A stretch of DNA of 64,000 bases. Source: Blastomussa wellsi. Lineage: Eukaryota; Cnidaria; Anthozoa; Scleractinia; Plerogyridae. The notes under the pieces are model-generated. The model worked only from the letters and a program-made list of their open reading frames with translations. It was not told the DNA's origin and ran no database searches. A program made the position numbers and the translations under genes. Location of the stretch: contig OX393569.1 of assembly GCA_947652115.1 (NCBI GenBank), forward strand, positions 9,058,139-9,122,138. Direction: 5' to 3'. Below, in pieces: positions 1 through 10,773 of this stretch; position 1 is the first letter of the stretch, and every line of letters starts with the position of its first letter.

Positions 1-190
1 CAAAAAGGTCCGTTTTCGGTGTCCACACTAACACACCTAGCCAGCGTTTTCAAATTTATCCACCTTGGAGAGCGTTTTCAAAAAGTTCCGTTTTCGGTGA
101 CCGAAAACGCCGTTTTAGTGTGGACGGAAGGCCAATCCGGAGGAAAAAAGTTGCGTTTTCAAATTTATCCGGATTAGTGTGGACCTGAAA
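1..190. repeat. Short-motif repeat, probably end of a DNA-transposon MITE
   Basis: The phrases CGTTTTC, TTTTCAAATTTATCC and TAGTGTGGAC recur several times in both orientations within 190 bases. A terminus-like GTGTGGAC flanks CG-rich cores. This is the arrangement of a small inverted-repeat DNA transposon cut by the left window edge. No coding potential is seen. Family not identified. Confidence 0.4.
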
Positions 191-234
191 GGTACCGCGA
201 CAACTCTAGCGGTGATAATTTTAGCTTAAAGTAC

Positions 235-430
235 CCTAAGGGCTTGATTACATGGACCGGGCTGGCCCGGTTAGCCGGGCTTGTTTCAGTTTGCCGAGAT
301 CTCGGCACGTCTGTTAAACGTAACAAAAATCAGCTTCGCGATTACATGACAACCGGGTCAGCCTGGTTAGCCGACAAAGCAAACCATCCCGGCAAACCGG
401 GCAAGCCCGGCTCATGTAATCAGGCCCTAA
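235..430. mobile_element. Palindromic MITE, about 195 bp
   Basis: The left end CTAAGGGCTTGATTACATG is mirrored by CATGTAATCAGGCCCTAA at the right end. Inner GC-rich segments (CCGGGCTGGCCCGG against GGCAAGCCCGGCTC) also pair. The two ends can fold into an imperfect hairpin. An open frame crosses it (244-591) but follows no recognisable family and is taken as chance. Confidence 0.55.
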
Positions 431-694
431 GTGGTGCCAATCCATCAATTTTACCCCCTGAAAGGTACGAAGAGCACCCCCGTTATTTTTATAGGGAAGT
501 CCCACCGGGGGTAAAACCCCAAGTCCAACCATCCCGATTTCTTTGGGAGCTGCGAAAAGTTACCGATCGCTCGTGTAAAATTAAACAGTAGAGCGACGCT
601 TAAATTGAACGTACACTGTGAGGATCATTTGATGTTTCTACCACAGGATGTGTCTTGCAAACATTCATTACTTCTTTTCACTTATTCATTACTG

Positions 695-1061
695 CATAGG
701 GGGAGATCGTGGTTTAGTGCACTGGACTTGAAATCCAGAGTTCCAGAGTTTCCTCCCCACTGTCCCTGTTGCTAGAGAGGATCTGTTCTGTGGAACAAGA
801 TTCCATCGGAAAACAGGCACCTACCTAGTTTAAAAGTGTTTAGAACCTCACTGAATGGGAGAGATTATTCTAGTGTACAATAAATTAAGAAAACTTCTGT
901 TAATATTGAAATAGGTTATGTTATATTAAATATATGTTTTTACTGTACGCAAGTGTGTTAATGTAGTTAGAGTATTTCTTATTAATATGGTTGATTTATT
1001 CTTTTACACGATCATTTTTATGGTTAGATTTCGTGCTTTAAATAAAGATTGATTGATTGAA
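695..1061 (+). repeat. Candidate tRNA-derived SINE with TTGA tail
   Basis: The head has a tRNA-Ser-like stretch (GTGGTTTAGTGCACTGGACT then TGAAATCCAGAG). The body is AT-rich, and the copy ends in AATAAAG followed by an ATTGATTGATTGA tail at 1045-1060. A tRNA-like promoter head plus a short simple 3' tail is the layout of a SINE. There is no canonical B box close behind the A-box-like part, so the call is moderate. Confidence 0.4.
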
Positions 1062-1120
1062 CCCAAATTCAATTCCTCCATGCTGCGTTGTAAATAGGCA
1101 ATTGGTGAGGCTGGGCTTTT

Positions 1121-1486
1121 TAAGGTTACCATATGCCTTCAGGGGTGTCTGACGTCCAAGCGATGTAGCGCGTCCGGGTTAAACTGCAGATATGTAAAAC
1201 CCAATATCAAATTAAAGCTTATAGAGCTGGCTATCTAAATATACCATTTTGGAATATAATGAAATGTCGAAATTTTCGCAACGTCTAAAGGCGAGCGTCT
1301 GATTTGGCTTTAGGCCGCTTTAACTCAAAAATTTCGACATTTCATTATATTCCAAAATGGACGGTATATTTAGATCGCCAGCTCTATAAGCTTTAATTTG
1401 ATATTGGGTTTTAGATATCTGCAGTTTAACCCGGACGCGCTACATCGCTTGGACGTGAGACACCGTTGAAGGCATACGGTACCCTT
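1121..1486. mobile_element. Foldback MITE with arms of about 160 bp
   Basis: The left arm from AAGGTTACCATATGCCTTC (1121) is the near-exact reverse complement of the right arm ending GAAGGCATACGGTACCCTT (1486). The pairing continues through ACCCAATATCAAATTAAAGC and the TCGAAATTT / AAATTTCGA inner parts, leaving only a short central spacer near 1290-1325. No coding sequence is present. Confidence 0.8.
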
Positions 1487-1643
1487 AATCAGTTTAATTA
1501 TTTGTTCAGTATCGGGAATAAGCACAGCAATGCTAAATACATTTGCCTGTCCACGCTCGAAACAACAGTGGTTTGAATATTACACGGTGGCTTATTCTGT
1601 ATTCTCACCAAACAGTGTTTTAGTATGTTGATGAGTGTTCTGG

Positions 1644-3155
1644 CTGACTCAGGGGAGGGGCAGAACACTCCCAACAAAAAAGTACGTCACTTCCGGTCAA
1701 AAATCGCCGCGGAGCTCGTTTCTGCCGAGTTGAAAAGTGAAGCAGTTGTGGGATCTGATTTCTTTATATTTGTGAACCAATAATTTCGTGGTTATTCACA
1801 ACGAACACATCAGCATGTTGCAGGGGTATTGCGTGGAATCCCTGGAAAAAATTTCGGGAAAAGGGAAACGTTTAGTATCATTTTCAAAGGACAAAAGACG
1901 GAGCGAACATGGCGGATAGTCGCACTCTCAAAACGAATGGCCTTCGAACTTTTGGCTCTAATTCACCCTGATGCCGTGTTAAGATTACGTACGATAGCCT
2001 ACGACCTTTAATACGCCATGGTTGAAATACTGTTGGTCATAGTTTACAGTGGTTGGTGGCGGAAGTGTTTAACCCTTGCCGTAAAGTTTTGGAAGTGGCC
2101 GTCACAAGAATATATTAATTGCCGAAGGCTGGTGTTTTGATAACTTTCCTGCCCTTGATGTCGATTGTTGCAGTTTGTAGCAACAAATAGATTTTCATTC
2201 AGGTTAGGAGTTATCGGTGGTCTATTTTTGCTGTGTTAAGATCTCGAAATAAAAATCTGGGTATATAATTCTAGAAAAATCGGCTTTCTTGCGAAAGAAC
2301 CCAACCTCGGGGGTACTTGCATTGGCCCATGTTTGGGTGTAGGGGTACTACTGGAGGTTTGAAATCCTGTCAATCCCGATCTTCTTTAGGACAGAACAAG
2401 ACAGACCAGGACTGTTTAGGCCCTATAAAAGTATTTATCATCATCATTAGTATTATACCTTGTCTTGCTTCTTGCTAGTTACGGCCCTGATGAAGTGACT
2501 ATAGGAGTATTTCTACTCCCCCTGGATGGGATGAAGAGAGAGACTATGAGAGTAAAGTTACTTGCCTAAGAACACAACGCAGTGCCCTCCCTCCCCATCC
2601 GAGGCTTGAACTCGGACCATTTAATCTGGAGTTCAGTGCACTAACTAGGCTCTGGCGCCAGGGTAACCCTTGCAGAGCTAGGGTAGACCAGGGTAACCCT
2701 TGCAGAGCATTTACAGGCAGTTAGGGTTATCCTGGCACTACGGTAACCTTAGCGCTTAGTGCCAACTCAAAGATACAAATAAAAACTTACAAGACTTGTT
2801 TTTGACCGTGAACAATAATGAGTCGAATTAGCAAGATGGACGCTTGCAATCACACTTCCTGAGTTTTTAAAACTTTGAAATTGAAGTCTAAGTATTGCAA
2901 AATAGCAAAACACCCCTCAAAGAAACCCCTAACAAAAATATAAGTGAATAACTGCACTTGAAAATACAAAAGTCAAAGAATAATTGGTTCACAAATACGA
3001 AGAAATGGGATCCCACAACAGCTTCACTTTTCAACTCCGCAGAGACGAGGTCCGCGGCGATTTTTGACCGGAAGTGACGTACTTTTTTGTTGGATGATTC
3101 AAAACCAAAAAAGTCCCAGGCGTCGTAGAGTGTTCTGCCCCTCCCCTGGGCTGAG
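1644..3155. repeat. Inverted repeat pair around a 1.2-kb spacer
   Basis: The left arm, 1644-1784, reads CAGGGGAGGGGCAGAACACTC, then ACGTCACTTCCGG and CAGTTGTGGGATC. Its reverse complement is at 2980-3155, interrupted by about 37 extra bases near 3090-3127. The pair may be the termini of one element or two opposed copies of a family. The right arm ends only about 15 bases before the splice donor of exon 4 of thioredoxin-like gene A. No transposase is seen between the arms; 1785-2469 holds nothing I recognise. Confidence 0.6.
2470..2650 (-). repeat. tRNA-derived SINE, copy 1
   Basis: On the minus strand it starts with an A-box-like GCCTAGTTAGTGCACTGAAC and a B-box-like GAGTTCAAGCCTC. The body contains the core CATCCAGGGGGAGTAGAAAT followed by ACTCC. 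The same core recurs at 4590-4630, supporting a dispersed tRNA-derived family. Confidence 0.55.
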
Positions 3156-3169
3156 TGCAAATAACTTAC

Positions 3170-6100
3170 TTGAACAAGCATATTTCCATGCCAAGCGGGC
3201 CTGCCACTCGAGTTCCCAGCGGTTTAATCCGTCCCTCATGACACTGGAAGGGATACCTACCTTATCTGCTGCCAACTGCTCAATAAATCTGCCGAAAGAT
3301 TACCAAATTAAAACCCGAGCTGAGTCGGTACATGCTGCAATGTACCAAATAAAACAATTATCCAGGCCATATTTCTTTCGATGTTATTCCTCTTACAAGA
3401 CCGGGTACTCAACGATTATAATATTCTTTAGACTTCTAGACCAAAAACATGCACATATTCACAAGTACATATCTCGAAGAGATGGATTAATTGATGACTC
3501 AACAAGTGTGACAATTCACAACGTTACGGAGCAAACAAAGAATTAAGCTAATTTTTGGAGTTGAAAGAGTCGAAATTCGCACCGAGATCAGTGAATGTTA
3601 CTTCCGTACAAAATAGTTATGTTGTTCTTAACTTATGTGATGATGTCCGTAGCTTTGGGATATCAAAGGTCAGCAATGCGTACACAACGTTGCAACTTCA
3701 TGCATACTGCAGAACTACGAAAATAGGCACCCCGCTCTAAACATTAAGCCTCTCAAATCGCGAACGAAATATCTTTACGAAATGAGCACTGCTGAATATA
3801 GACCCATTGGCCTTATATGGTTTCTGATTATAACGTTTCTGATTATAAACCCCTTAAATTGGCAGGACTTCTTTGTATTTTAAGTTGTCAGAGAATGCTC
3901 AGAGACCTGTGAAATGTGTTTTACGTGTAGGGAGTTTTATCATGTGGTGTTCTTATATGCAGTAACTCGAAGTGTCGCGTCCAGATGTATAATATAACAC
4001 TTTTCACGTAACATTTCAATAACTGTTAGAATTCTATTTACTCTAGTTTATATATTGTACTTCTATAAAGGGGGCAGCTTTATATGAGAATTGAGTTGTT
4101 CTCTGTTCAGTGTTGGCACTCTATTTGCATCCAATCTACTCACAAATATTTTTTATCATGGAAATTGCCGGTTTGCAACCAATCCCAAGAGACTCAAATG
4201 ACAATGAGCGTGGCGGCCATGTTGGATGACCAAACAAAAGAGGCTAATCAGAAATCGCTTGTTTCTGTCATCCAACATGGCGTCGATGACGTCACTTGCA
4301 AACCAATAGAATTGGTTTGCCACACCAGACACAATTATTATAAAGAAAACACAAAAAATGTCTTACTCTGCAATCTCCATCCGGCTTATGTGAGAGTTGT
4401 TGGCGGAGTTCTTGAGGTGATCTCGATTTTCAAAGACTGTGTCCACCCACGGGAACACCAGGCTGGAGTCATAGGAGGCCACCACATACACACTCTGCAG
4501 CAGAACAAACAACAAAAACGTTAAGTTTGCATACGAGCCTAGTGTCCCATCAAGCCGGAACTTATCCCGGTTTCCTTAGCTTAATTAGCATGAAGAGACT
4601 AGGGAGTGTTTCTACTCCTCCTCCCCCTGGATGGCTAGTCCATAGCAGTGTTACCCCCAGTATTATTTCGCCGGTACATATTTATACACCCAAAAACATA
4701 ACACACTGCCACGGCCAGGTCTCGAATTTGGACTTGTCCGTTCGGAGTCCAGCATACTAACCATTAGGCAACCACACCTCCTACACAGCAAACAACATGC
4801 ATATGTTATGTCACTGTTTAACGTCACTGTACAGATACGACAATCAAGATCACACTCTATTTCATTTTATGGCCGTGTCTCACAAGGACTGGGAACTACT
4901 GAATTCACGAATTTGATTGGCTCGTTCTCGTCCCCATAGCTCTTTTCGTTCTTCTTAGCCGGCTGGTACTTGGTACGAAAAACGAAGGACTATAAAGGGG
5001 ACTTTAAAGGGGACTCTGCTATATACACTGACCTTTAGAGAAACAAACGCGTGGTAGAAATATGCCAGGGCAAAGAAATTGATGGTCACACGAAGCTTTT
5101 CAGGCCCATAGGACTGGGCAATTTCCTTGATAACTGGCCACGCTTGCTGCGAGTCGCCACAAGTGAGGTCAATAAATGCAGACAAGTGAACTGGGGCGCT
5201 GGATTTGCCGCCATTGTAGACGAATCCTGAAGGACGTTTTGGAAGAGGCAGTGGCAGCTTTGGAAGCTCAACATCTTGTTCTGTAAGGAAACTGAACAGT
5301 TATTGTTTTACATCGCAAAGCTGACAGCAACGTTGACAGCCCCACGCGATAAGTGTTGAATTTATTATAACTCAGCATTAAGGTGGCTCGATACCCAACA
5401 TACAACTTTTGCTCAGAATCAAACTTAATCAGAAGAAACCAGCATCATGCAACTTGTTGCCATGAATGATGACAAACACAATGATGTTTAAGTCTCTTGT
5501 TGCCATGGAAACGGTCCAAGCTTTGGTAAAGTGTCCCAGAGGGTGCTTTTCTTATAATAATAATTGAGAAAAAACACCAATTCATTCAGAAAAGAAACTA
5601 TTTTTTTAAAAATCATGTTTACAGTGGTCTATGCAATGAACCAAAAATGGTTGGCTGGCATTCAATTCTTGCAGAGAGAAAAATCTGAAAAGTTGCAAAT
5701 TGCAAAAACAGGCCTTTCTGGCCAATACCCAGCACCAGTGTTTTCCCTGTTGTGGCAAAAGAGTTTGCCAGATAAGCATTATCGTGCTTCATTGCACAGA
5801 GTGTTTATCAACCTTCAGTCTCATGGAAAAATAGAAATGTTACCATTCACCTCTTCCATGCAAGTGTGAACATCAAAACTGCATAGGGTTGAGAAAAAAA
5901 AAATCCTAAGGCTAGGTCTTATCATTTCTATAAGAAATTGTGCTGCAGAATTAATTTTTTTTTTGCATTGAAACAACGGAGGAAAATAGATGGTAGCACC
6001 ATGCTTTTTCTACGAATAGTTAGAGAACGGAGATTGCAGAAAAACAGCATACCAGCTCCAAAACAATGCAAGGATTTCATGCAAATCTTACCTCACAAGC

Positions 6101-8796
6101 AAACAGGCTGAACACGTCTTTCAATGCCCTAGTCATTTAATCATAGGGTAAGCATTACAAAACAACTCTTTTGCTTTCAACTCAAATGCAAAGTTCGGCC
6201 AAAAAAGTCAAACGCGAGCCCAAGTAGTTCCTTTTATGAAAGCAACCTCAACCAAGCAGCAACCAGCAGGAATCTGACCGCATTGCATCCTGGGAAATGT
6301 GACTTCTCCTCGAGCGGGAAAGACCTACCTACAACCAATGTAATGTAAGTCCCTGACCAGGCTTCAATAATATACTAAAAGTTTTCCAGCCACTTCCATC
6401 GTTGATTGAAACTTCCATATTTGCCAGTTGAAGCCTGGTGAGACAAGGTTCATTTGCTTTATGGCCCCTTGTCCATGAAGAACAAACTGGCAGTAGCTGC
6501 CATCGAGCATATGGTCGAAGTTTGTCACATTCACAGTGCCAATAAACAGTTCTTTGGAATTGGCAAGGTTTAAGCCATCTCAACCCTTGATGATGAGCTC
6601 CGGCACCAGCAAATGTCCCAAAACAATGAAATTTGGGGCAAGTTTTGCCCCGAATTACATTCATTCTTCACACGATTCTGCCGAGCAGAAGTCGAATTCA
6701 AATAAGCTGAGTATGGTCACGTGACCAGCTGTCATCACACATTAAATATGCATGCCAGACCCAATCCCTGAACCAAAACATTTGCAGAAAACAGAGCCTT
6801 TATATAACCTACCCCACACTCTAGTTTTAAGATAAACTGCTGATTCTCATACATTCCCTTAGGGTATTGAGCCACCTTAACTGAATTGTGCTCTAAACAT
6901 ATTAAAAAACCGTTTTAAAATGGTTTGCTATTCAGTCGTTGATCAAACTTATCAATCAATGATATGTGGTTTAGTGAACCATTTGCAGCCATTTGCCAAC
7001 GTTTCTTCTTCAAAGTGTCTTCCATAAAGAAATAAGTTAGTGACAATTTAAAAATGATATACAGAAAGTTAAAAGTTGTTATGTCGTCCTTCATTAGCCG
7101 TCATGATAAAGAAAGGCAACATAGTTTTCTTTTCAGAACTATTCATGCAACACTTGTAAATTTTCATATCAACAATAATTTAAGCTTGCATTGCGGCAAA
7201 GTTGATCAAATTCCCAAATGTTTTATCTCTTTATCAATAAAGGGCAAAATTACTGAGCGCTGATTGGTTGAGAGAGAGGGCATTTTTTCTTAATCGAGGG
7301 CATTTTTAGTAATCAAGAGAGGGCATGATTACCTGTTAATGATTGGCTAATCCGTTAATTGCCGTAGCGCTAAACAGGCTTCCCAGATACACGATACGCT
7401 AAACAGATACGCTAAACAGGCTTCCCAGTCGCTTCGCGACTCGGGCAATTTTGGAAAATTTTGAAAACTCTCGTGCAATTAATCCTTAATAGTACTTGGC
7501 CACATGTGATTACCTATACTAATCATCTTGAACATTCCTTGGAGATTAACATCTCTGTTACCTAAACATACGCCGGGAAAAGACGATCAGTCGATCACAC
7601 TGTGTCAGATCCATAGGATCAGGTTAAGATGGCCGAACACAGTTTTCGCGCGCGCTCTGCAGTCCTTGGTGCTGATGCGAGGCAGCGCGCGCACAAGGAT
7701 AACTCAACAACAAATATGCAGCCGAAAGAGTGATGAGTTTTCGTTCCAACGGTTTTATATGAGGCATTTTTTTCTTAAAATGATATTATGTTGTAAATTT
7801 AAGTCTTGTTAGAATGGTATGTCAGAAAAAGTCAAATTTGGCAGGGTTTTCAGTGTTACCGTGAATATCGTCAGAACCGTCAGAACCCAGTTAAATGCAG
7901 CGCATGCGTAGTTAGTCAAAAAATTGAGATTGAACTCTCAGGCCCAGTCTTTCCGAAATACGCTTATTTCTCGAAAACCGCTCGTTAGAATTTCACCAAA
8001 TTTGGCAGGAATATACTCCAGGAAACAAGAAAGAAAACTGTTGCAAAAGTTTTGAAATTTGACAGAGGAAATTGTAAATAATGGAGTTATCTTTCAAGGA
8101 CGGATAGCCAAAAATCGGTATGCCATTTAGAATAGTGTCCGCATGTGGGCATTGTGACAGATTTGTTTGAGGCAAATGATAGAGAAAATCTAACGACTGA
8201 ATTTTCCGCAAATATACAAAACCCGATTTTAAATTGATGTTTATATCCAGTCACGTTACCATGGCAACAGCGCACACGTCAGCGTAACTATCAGAATTCG
8301 AAAGTCTATCCTTTTAACTTTTGTCCTGCCAATTTTTGTGAACTAGAGTTCAACGGTTTTAGAATAAAAGGCAAATGCAACACAGGTTTTGTAAACTGTG
8401 TTCAGGGCAGTTTGATAGAGTTATTGGTATGGAAGAAATGGCGTCGACAGGTGATCATCAGGTTTCTCACGGTTTAAATCGTATTTGGTTTAGGAGTAGA
8501 CAACTCTATAATCAGCATATTTTACGTTATACACTTCCCAACCTTTGTGATTTTCAGTTATTTTTTGTGGCAGTACTGGATGTCGGGAATAGATTCGGGT
8601 GAAGGGTGTCAGTACTCACCACGAGAAAGAAATTGTTCGTTATCACTGATACTAGACTGTAATGGAATAATTCACAAACGGTCTCACCTTTCAAATTAGA
8701 AGCGTACGCACATACAACGCATCCAAACGCCAAATGAAACAGCAATAACCTCGTTTTGTCTGCTTGTGGTTTGATAAAAGGGTACAGAAGCCTCAT
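3170..8796 (-). CDS. DsbA/thioredoxin-like protein gene A, last exon missing from window
   Basis: Four exons were traced by hand: 8688-8796 (start codon and signal-peptide-like leader), 5033-5280, 4367-4494 and 3170-3288. All junctions are GT-AG and the phases (1, 0, 2, 1) keep the frame open. The leader has a hydrophobic run (LLLFHLAFGCVVCAYA). Exon 2 carries RPSGFVYNGGKSSAPVHLSAF followed by IDLTCGDSQQAWP, a thioredoxin-fold strand and active-site loop with CxxS in place of CxxC. Exon 3 starts SVYVVASYDSS; exon 4 ends WKYACS. Phases at comparable junctions match gene B at 28.5-38.5 kb, so the two are paralogues. The family suggests a secreted or ER thiol protein, function unknown. The C-terminal exon (SGTP motif in the paralogue) was not found in 1-3169 and may lie beyond the left edge or be lost. 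Introns 1 and 2 hold a TTAA element and a SINE. Confidence 0.75.
4537..4772 (-). repeat. tRNA-derived SINE, copy 2 (in intron of gene A)
   Basis: The minus strand begins with a clear tRNA-like head: TTGCCTAATGGTTAGTATGC (A box) and AAATTCGAGACC (B box). The body contains the core shared with the copy at 2470-2650 (CATCCAGGGGGAGGAGGAGT, AGAAACACTCC) and ends near GGGATAAGTTCCGG. It sits in intron 2 of thioredoxin-like gene A. Confidence 0.65.
5378..6880. mobile_element. TTAA-flanked inverted-repeat element in intron 1 of gene A
   Basis: The left end TTAAGGTGGCTCGATACCC (5378) is mirrored by GGGTATTGAGCCACCTTAA (ends 6880). TTAA at both ends fits either a TTAA target duplication or terminal bases. 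The 1.5-kb interior has no transposase; the open frames at 6329-6664 and 6536-6724 overlap on opposite strands and match no family I know. A second set of the same termini occurs at 30.87-31.28 kb. TTAA targeting is typical of piggyBac-type elements, but the terminal GGTGGCTC is not a piggyBac end I can name. Confidence 0.6.
6881..8687. other. Intron 1 remainder of gene A, no gene seen
   Basis: This is AT-rich intronic DNA. A short irregular tandem repeat (GCTAAACAGGCTTCCCAG, repeated) lies at about 7368-7432, and GAGGGCAT recurs at 7275-7325. The several open frames here lack family features and splice context. Confidence 0.4.
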
Positions 8797-9698
8797 TTCT
8801 AACACCTCAGTGCGAGTTGATAAATACTAACTTGCTCCGGTTGGTTCGGCGAGGCTAGGCCGTAAAATACCAATTAAATAAACACACATGATAAGACGAA
8901 GCCGAGTAAAATTAACAATAAACAACTAGTCAGTTATATTTGGTGAATCTGTTGGCAGTGCACCAATCGCAGCGCGCTAAACGATAGCTTTCACTCGGAA
9001 GGTAAATAAGTGCTCATTTTTTAAAGCAGGTGCATCTTAAAGCTCTGAAGAAAACGAATCAAAAGCTTAGTTTGATCAAGTAACAATATCTTAATTGTGT
9101 TTCTTTTAATCTTCAGGCCGTTTTGAAATAATAATGAAAAAAATGTAAAGGCCATTGATAGGTCTTGAGTTTGCAGGTTGCGTTTATTCCTATTGGCAAT
9201 TATAACATTCAGTTACTGAATAGGTTTGAATAACAAATCAGTGAGTTTAGATGTTCAAGAAAATGAGTGAAGTCGGGCTTGCTTTCTATACTGAAGGCTG
9301 CGTCGCATTCGAGGCATGGAAGTATTGTCCCTTTGGAGACCTTTGGAAATATTAAAATTATGTTCTTCACTATGACAAAGAAATCATATGATAAATTCTA
9401 ACACGAGTCTTCACGCAGTCGATTATTTTCCCGCTTGACTGCCTCTGGGCTAAAGACCCTTCTCTTTTTTGAACACCTTGCTTATGGGGAAGTAGCGTAA
9501 CCTCGCCCAAGCAAGAATTTGTTAACACTTGATTTATTGGTTACCAATCTAGCCAAGGAAATCCAGTTTCCCTTTTTGTATTACTTTATGTTCATAATCG
9601 TCTTATCCACTGGGTAATTTAGAATCAAATTTCCATGAAAGTAGCAAGCGGCCCGGGCAGACAAAGCACGTGCCAAAATAATTATCACGAGCAGTCCC
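8797..9698. other. Region 5' of gene A, no gene seen
   Basis: This is the sequence upstream of the start codon of thioredoxin-like gene A. It presumably holds that gene's promoter, but I see no convincing TATA box or other defined element, and no coding segment. Confidence 0.3.
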
Positions 9699-9830
9699 TT
9701 TTTTCTTAGTCCGTCGAGCGTGAAGCGAAACAATGGCCGCACGAGAACTGGGAGCCTCGCCGCGTGGGCGCGTCTCCCAGGTTTCGCGCGGACATTTTTT
9801 TCGCTTCGCACTCGACGGACTAAGAAAAAA
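9699..9830. mobile_element. Small palindromic MITE
   Basis: TTTTTTCTTAGTCCGTCGAG at the left is mirrored by CTCGACGGACTAAGAAAAAA at the right. A GC-rich centre (GCCTCGCCGCGTGGGCGCG) forms the loop. The frames across both strands are by-products of the palindrome. Confidence 0.7.
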
Positions 9831-10159
9831 ATAGGTACGCAATGCGTACATGTGTCTACTGCCTCGTTTTGGTGGATACTGCTTTTAGTGCGATTTTGAT
9901 TTTAGTGTCGTAAAGTATTTGTTTTTGCGTTTACGACGCTACGCGATTGTCTTTAAAAAATCGCGCCACTCTTTCATCCAATGAGGAGTGAAACCAAAAG
10001 CAATCGCGATTCAGAGGAACACGTTTTCCGCGCTTTGCGTCAGCTACATGGAATTACTTCTTGTTTTGATTGGAATTGGCTAGAGTGAGTGATTACTCTG
10101 TTTTGGTTTTACAACACTCTATTGAAAACCGGTCTATGTGTGGGAAACTGCAACAATCT

Positions 10160-10755
10160 TGAAATGAATGTGGTCCTTTGATTTTGTCAAGGAACTGCAA
10201 CACCATCTTCTAAGTGCAAAGTAAATTGTTTAATAATACACTTATGGTAAGGAAGAAATAAATGTGTTTCACAACAACAACAACAGAACAATAGTGTCTT
10301 TGTCCAGTGGCATAATTACCAACATCAACAACTAGAAAATATTTGGAAATGTGTTTTGTATAGATTCATTTCATCTAAAAAATAAATTTGGGCCTTTGAT
10401 TTGTCAAGGAACTGGAACTTCTAATCTGTTACATAATACAATAATTATTATGGTAAGGAAGAAATAAAGTTGTTTTACAATAACAATAACAGAATAATAG
10501 TGTCTTGTTCAGTGGCATAATTACCAACATCAACAACTAGGAAAGGTTTGTAAATGTGTTTTGTGTGGATTCATTTTATCCTAACATGAATCTGGTCTTT
10601 TGACTTTGTCAAGGAACTGGAACATCTAAACTTTTAAATAATAAAATTATGGTAAGAAGGGAAAAAAATTGTTTTACAATAACAACAACAGAACAATAGT
10701 GTCTTTGTTCATTGGTGTAATTTCAAACATCAACAGTTAGAAAAGATTTGGAAAT
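10160..10755. repeat. Tandem array, three units of about 200 bp, next to the RPA-like gene
   Basis: Three successive copies share GTCAAGGAACTG (near 10185, 10405 and 10606), TTATGGTAAG, AACAACAGAACAATAGTGTC and CATCAACAACTAG. Copies differ by small gaps. The last copy ends just before the RPA-like stop codon side. Tandem arrays near one end are common in Helentrons and their non-autonomous relatives, so the array is probably part of the same element. Confidence 0.75.
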
Positions 10756-10773
10756 GTTTCTTATTTCTGACAA

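Noticed and set aside
244..591. 115-codon open frame near the left end
   Set aside because: It runs through a palindromic MITE, has repeated low-complexity GKPGKPG-type sequence and no domain; taken as chance.
6329..6664. 111-codon minus-strand frame overlapping a plus-strand frame
   Set aside because: It lies inside the TTAA element and resembles no protein family; probably a repeat frame only.
9581..9851. Two overlapping minus-strand frames
   Set aside because: Both are by-products of the GC-rich palindrome at 9699-9830.
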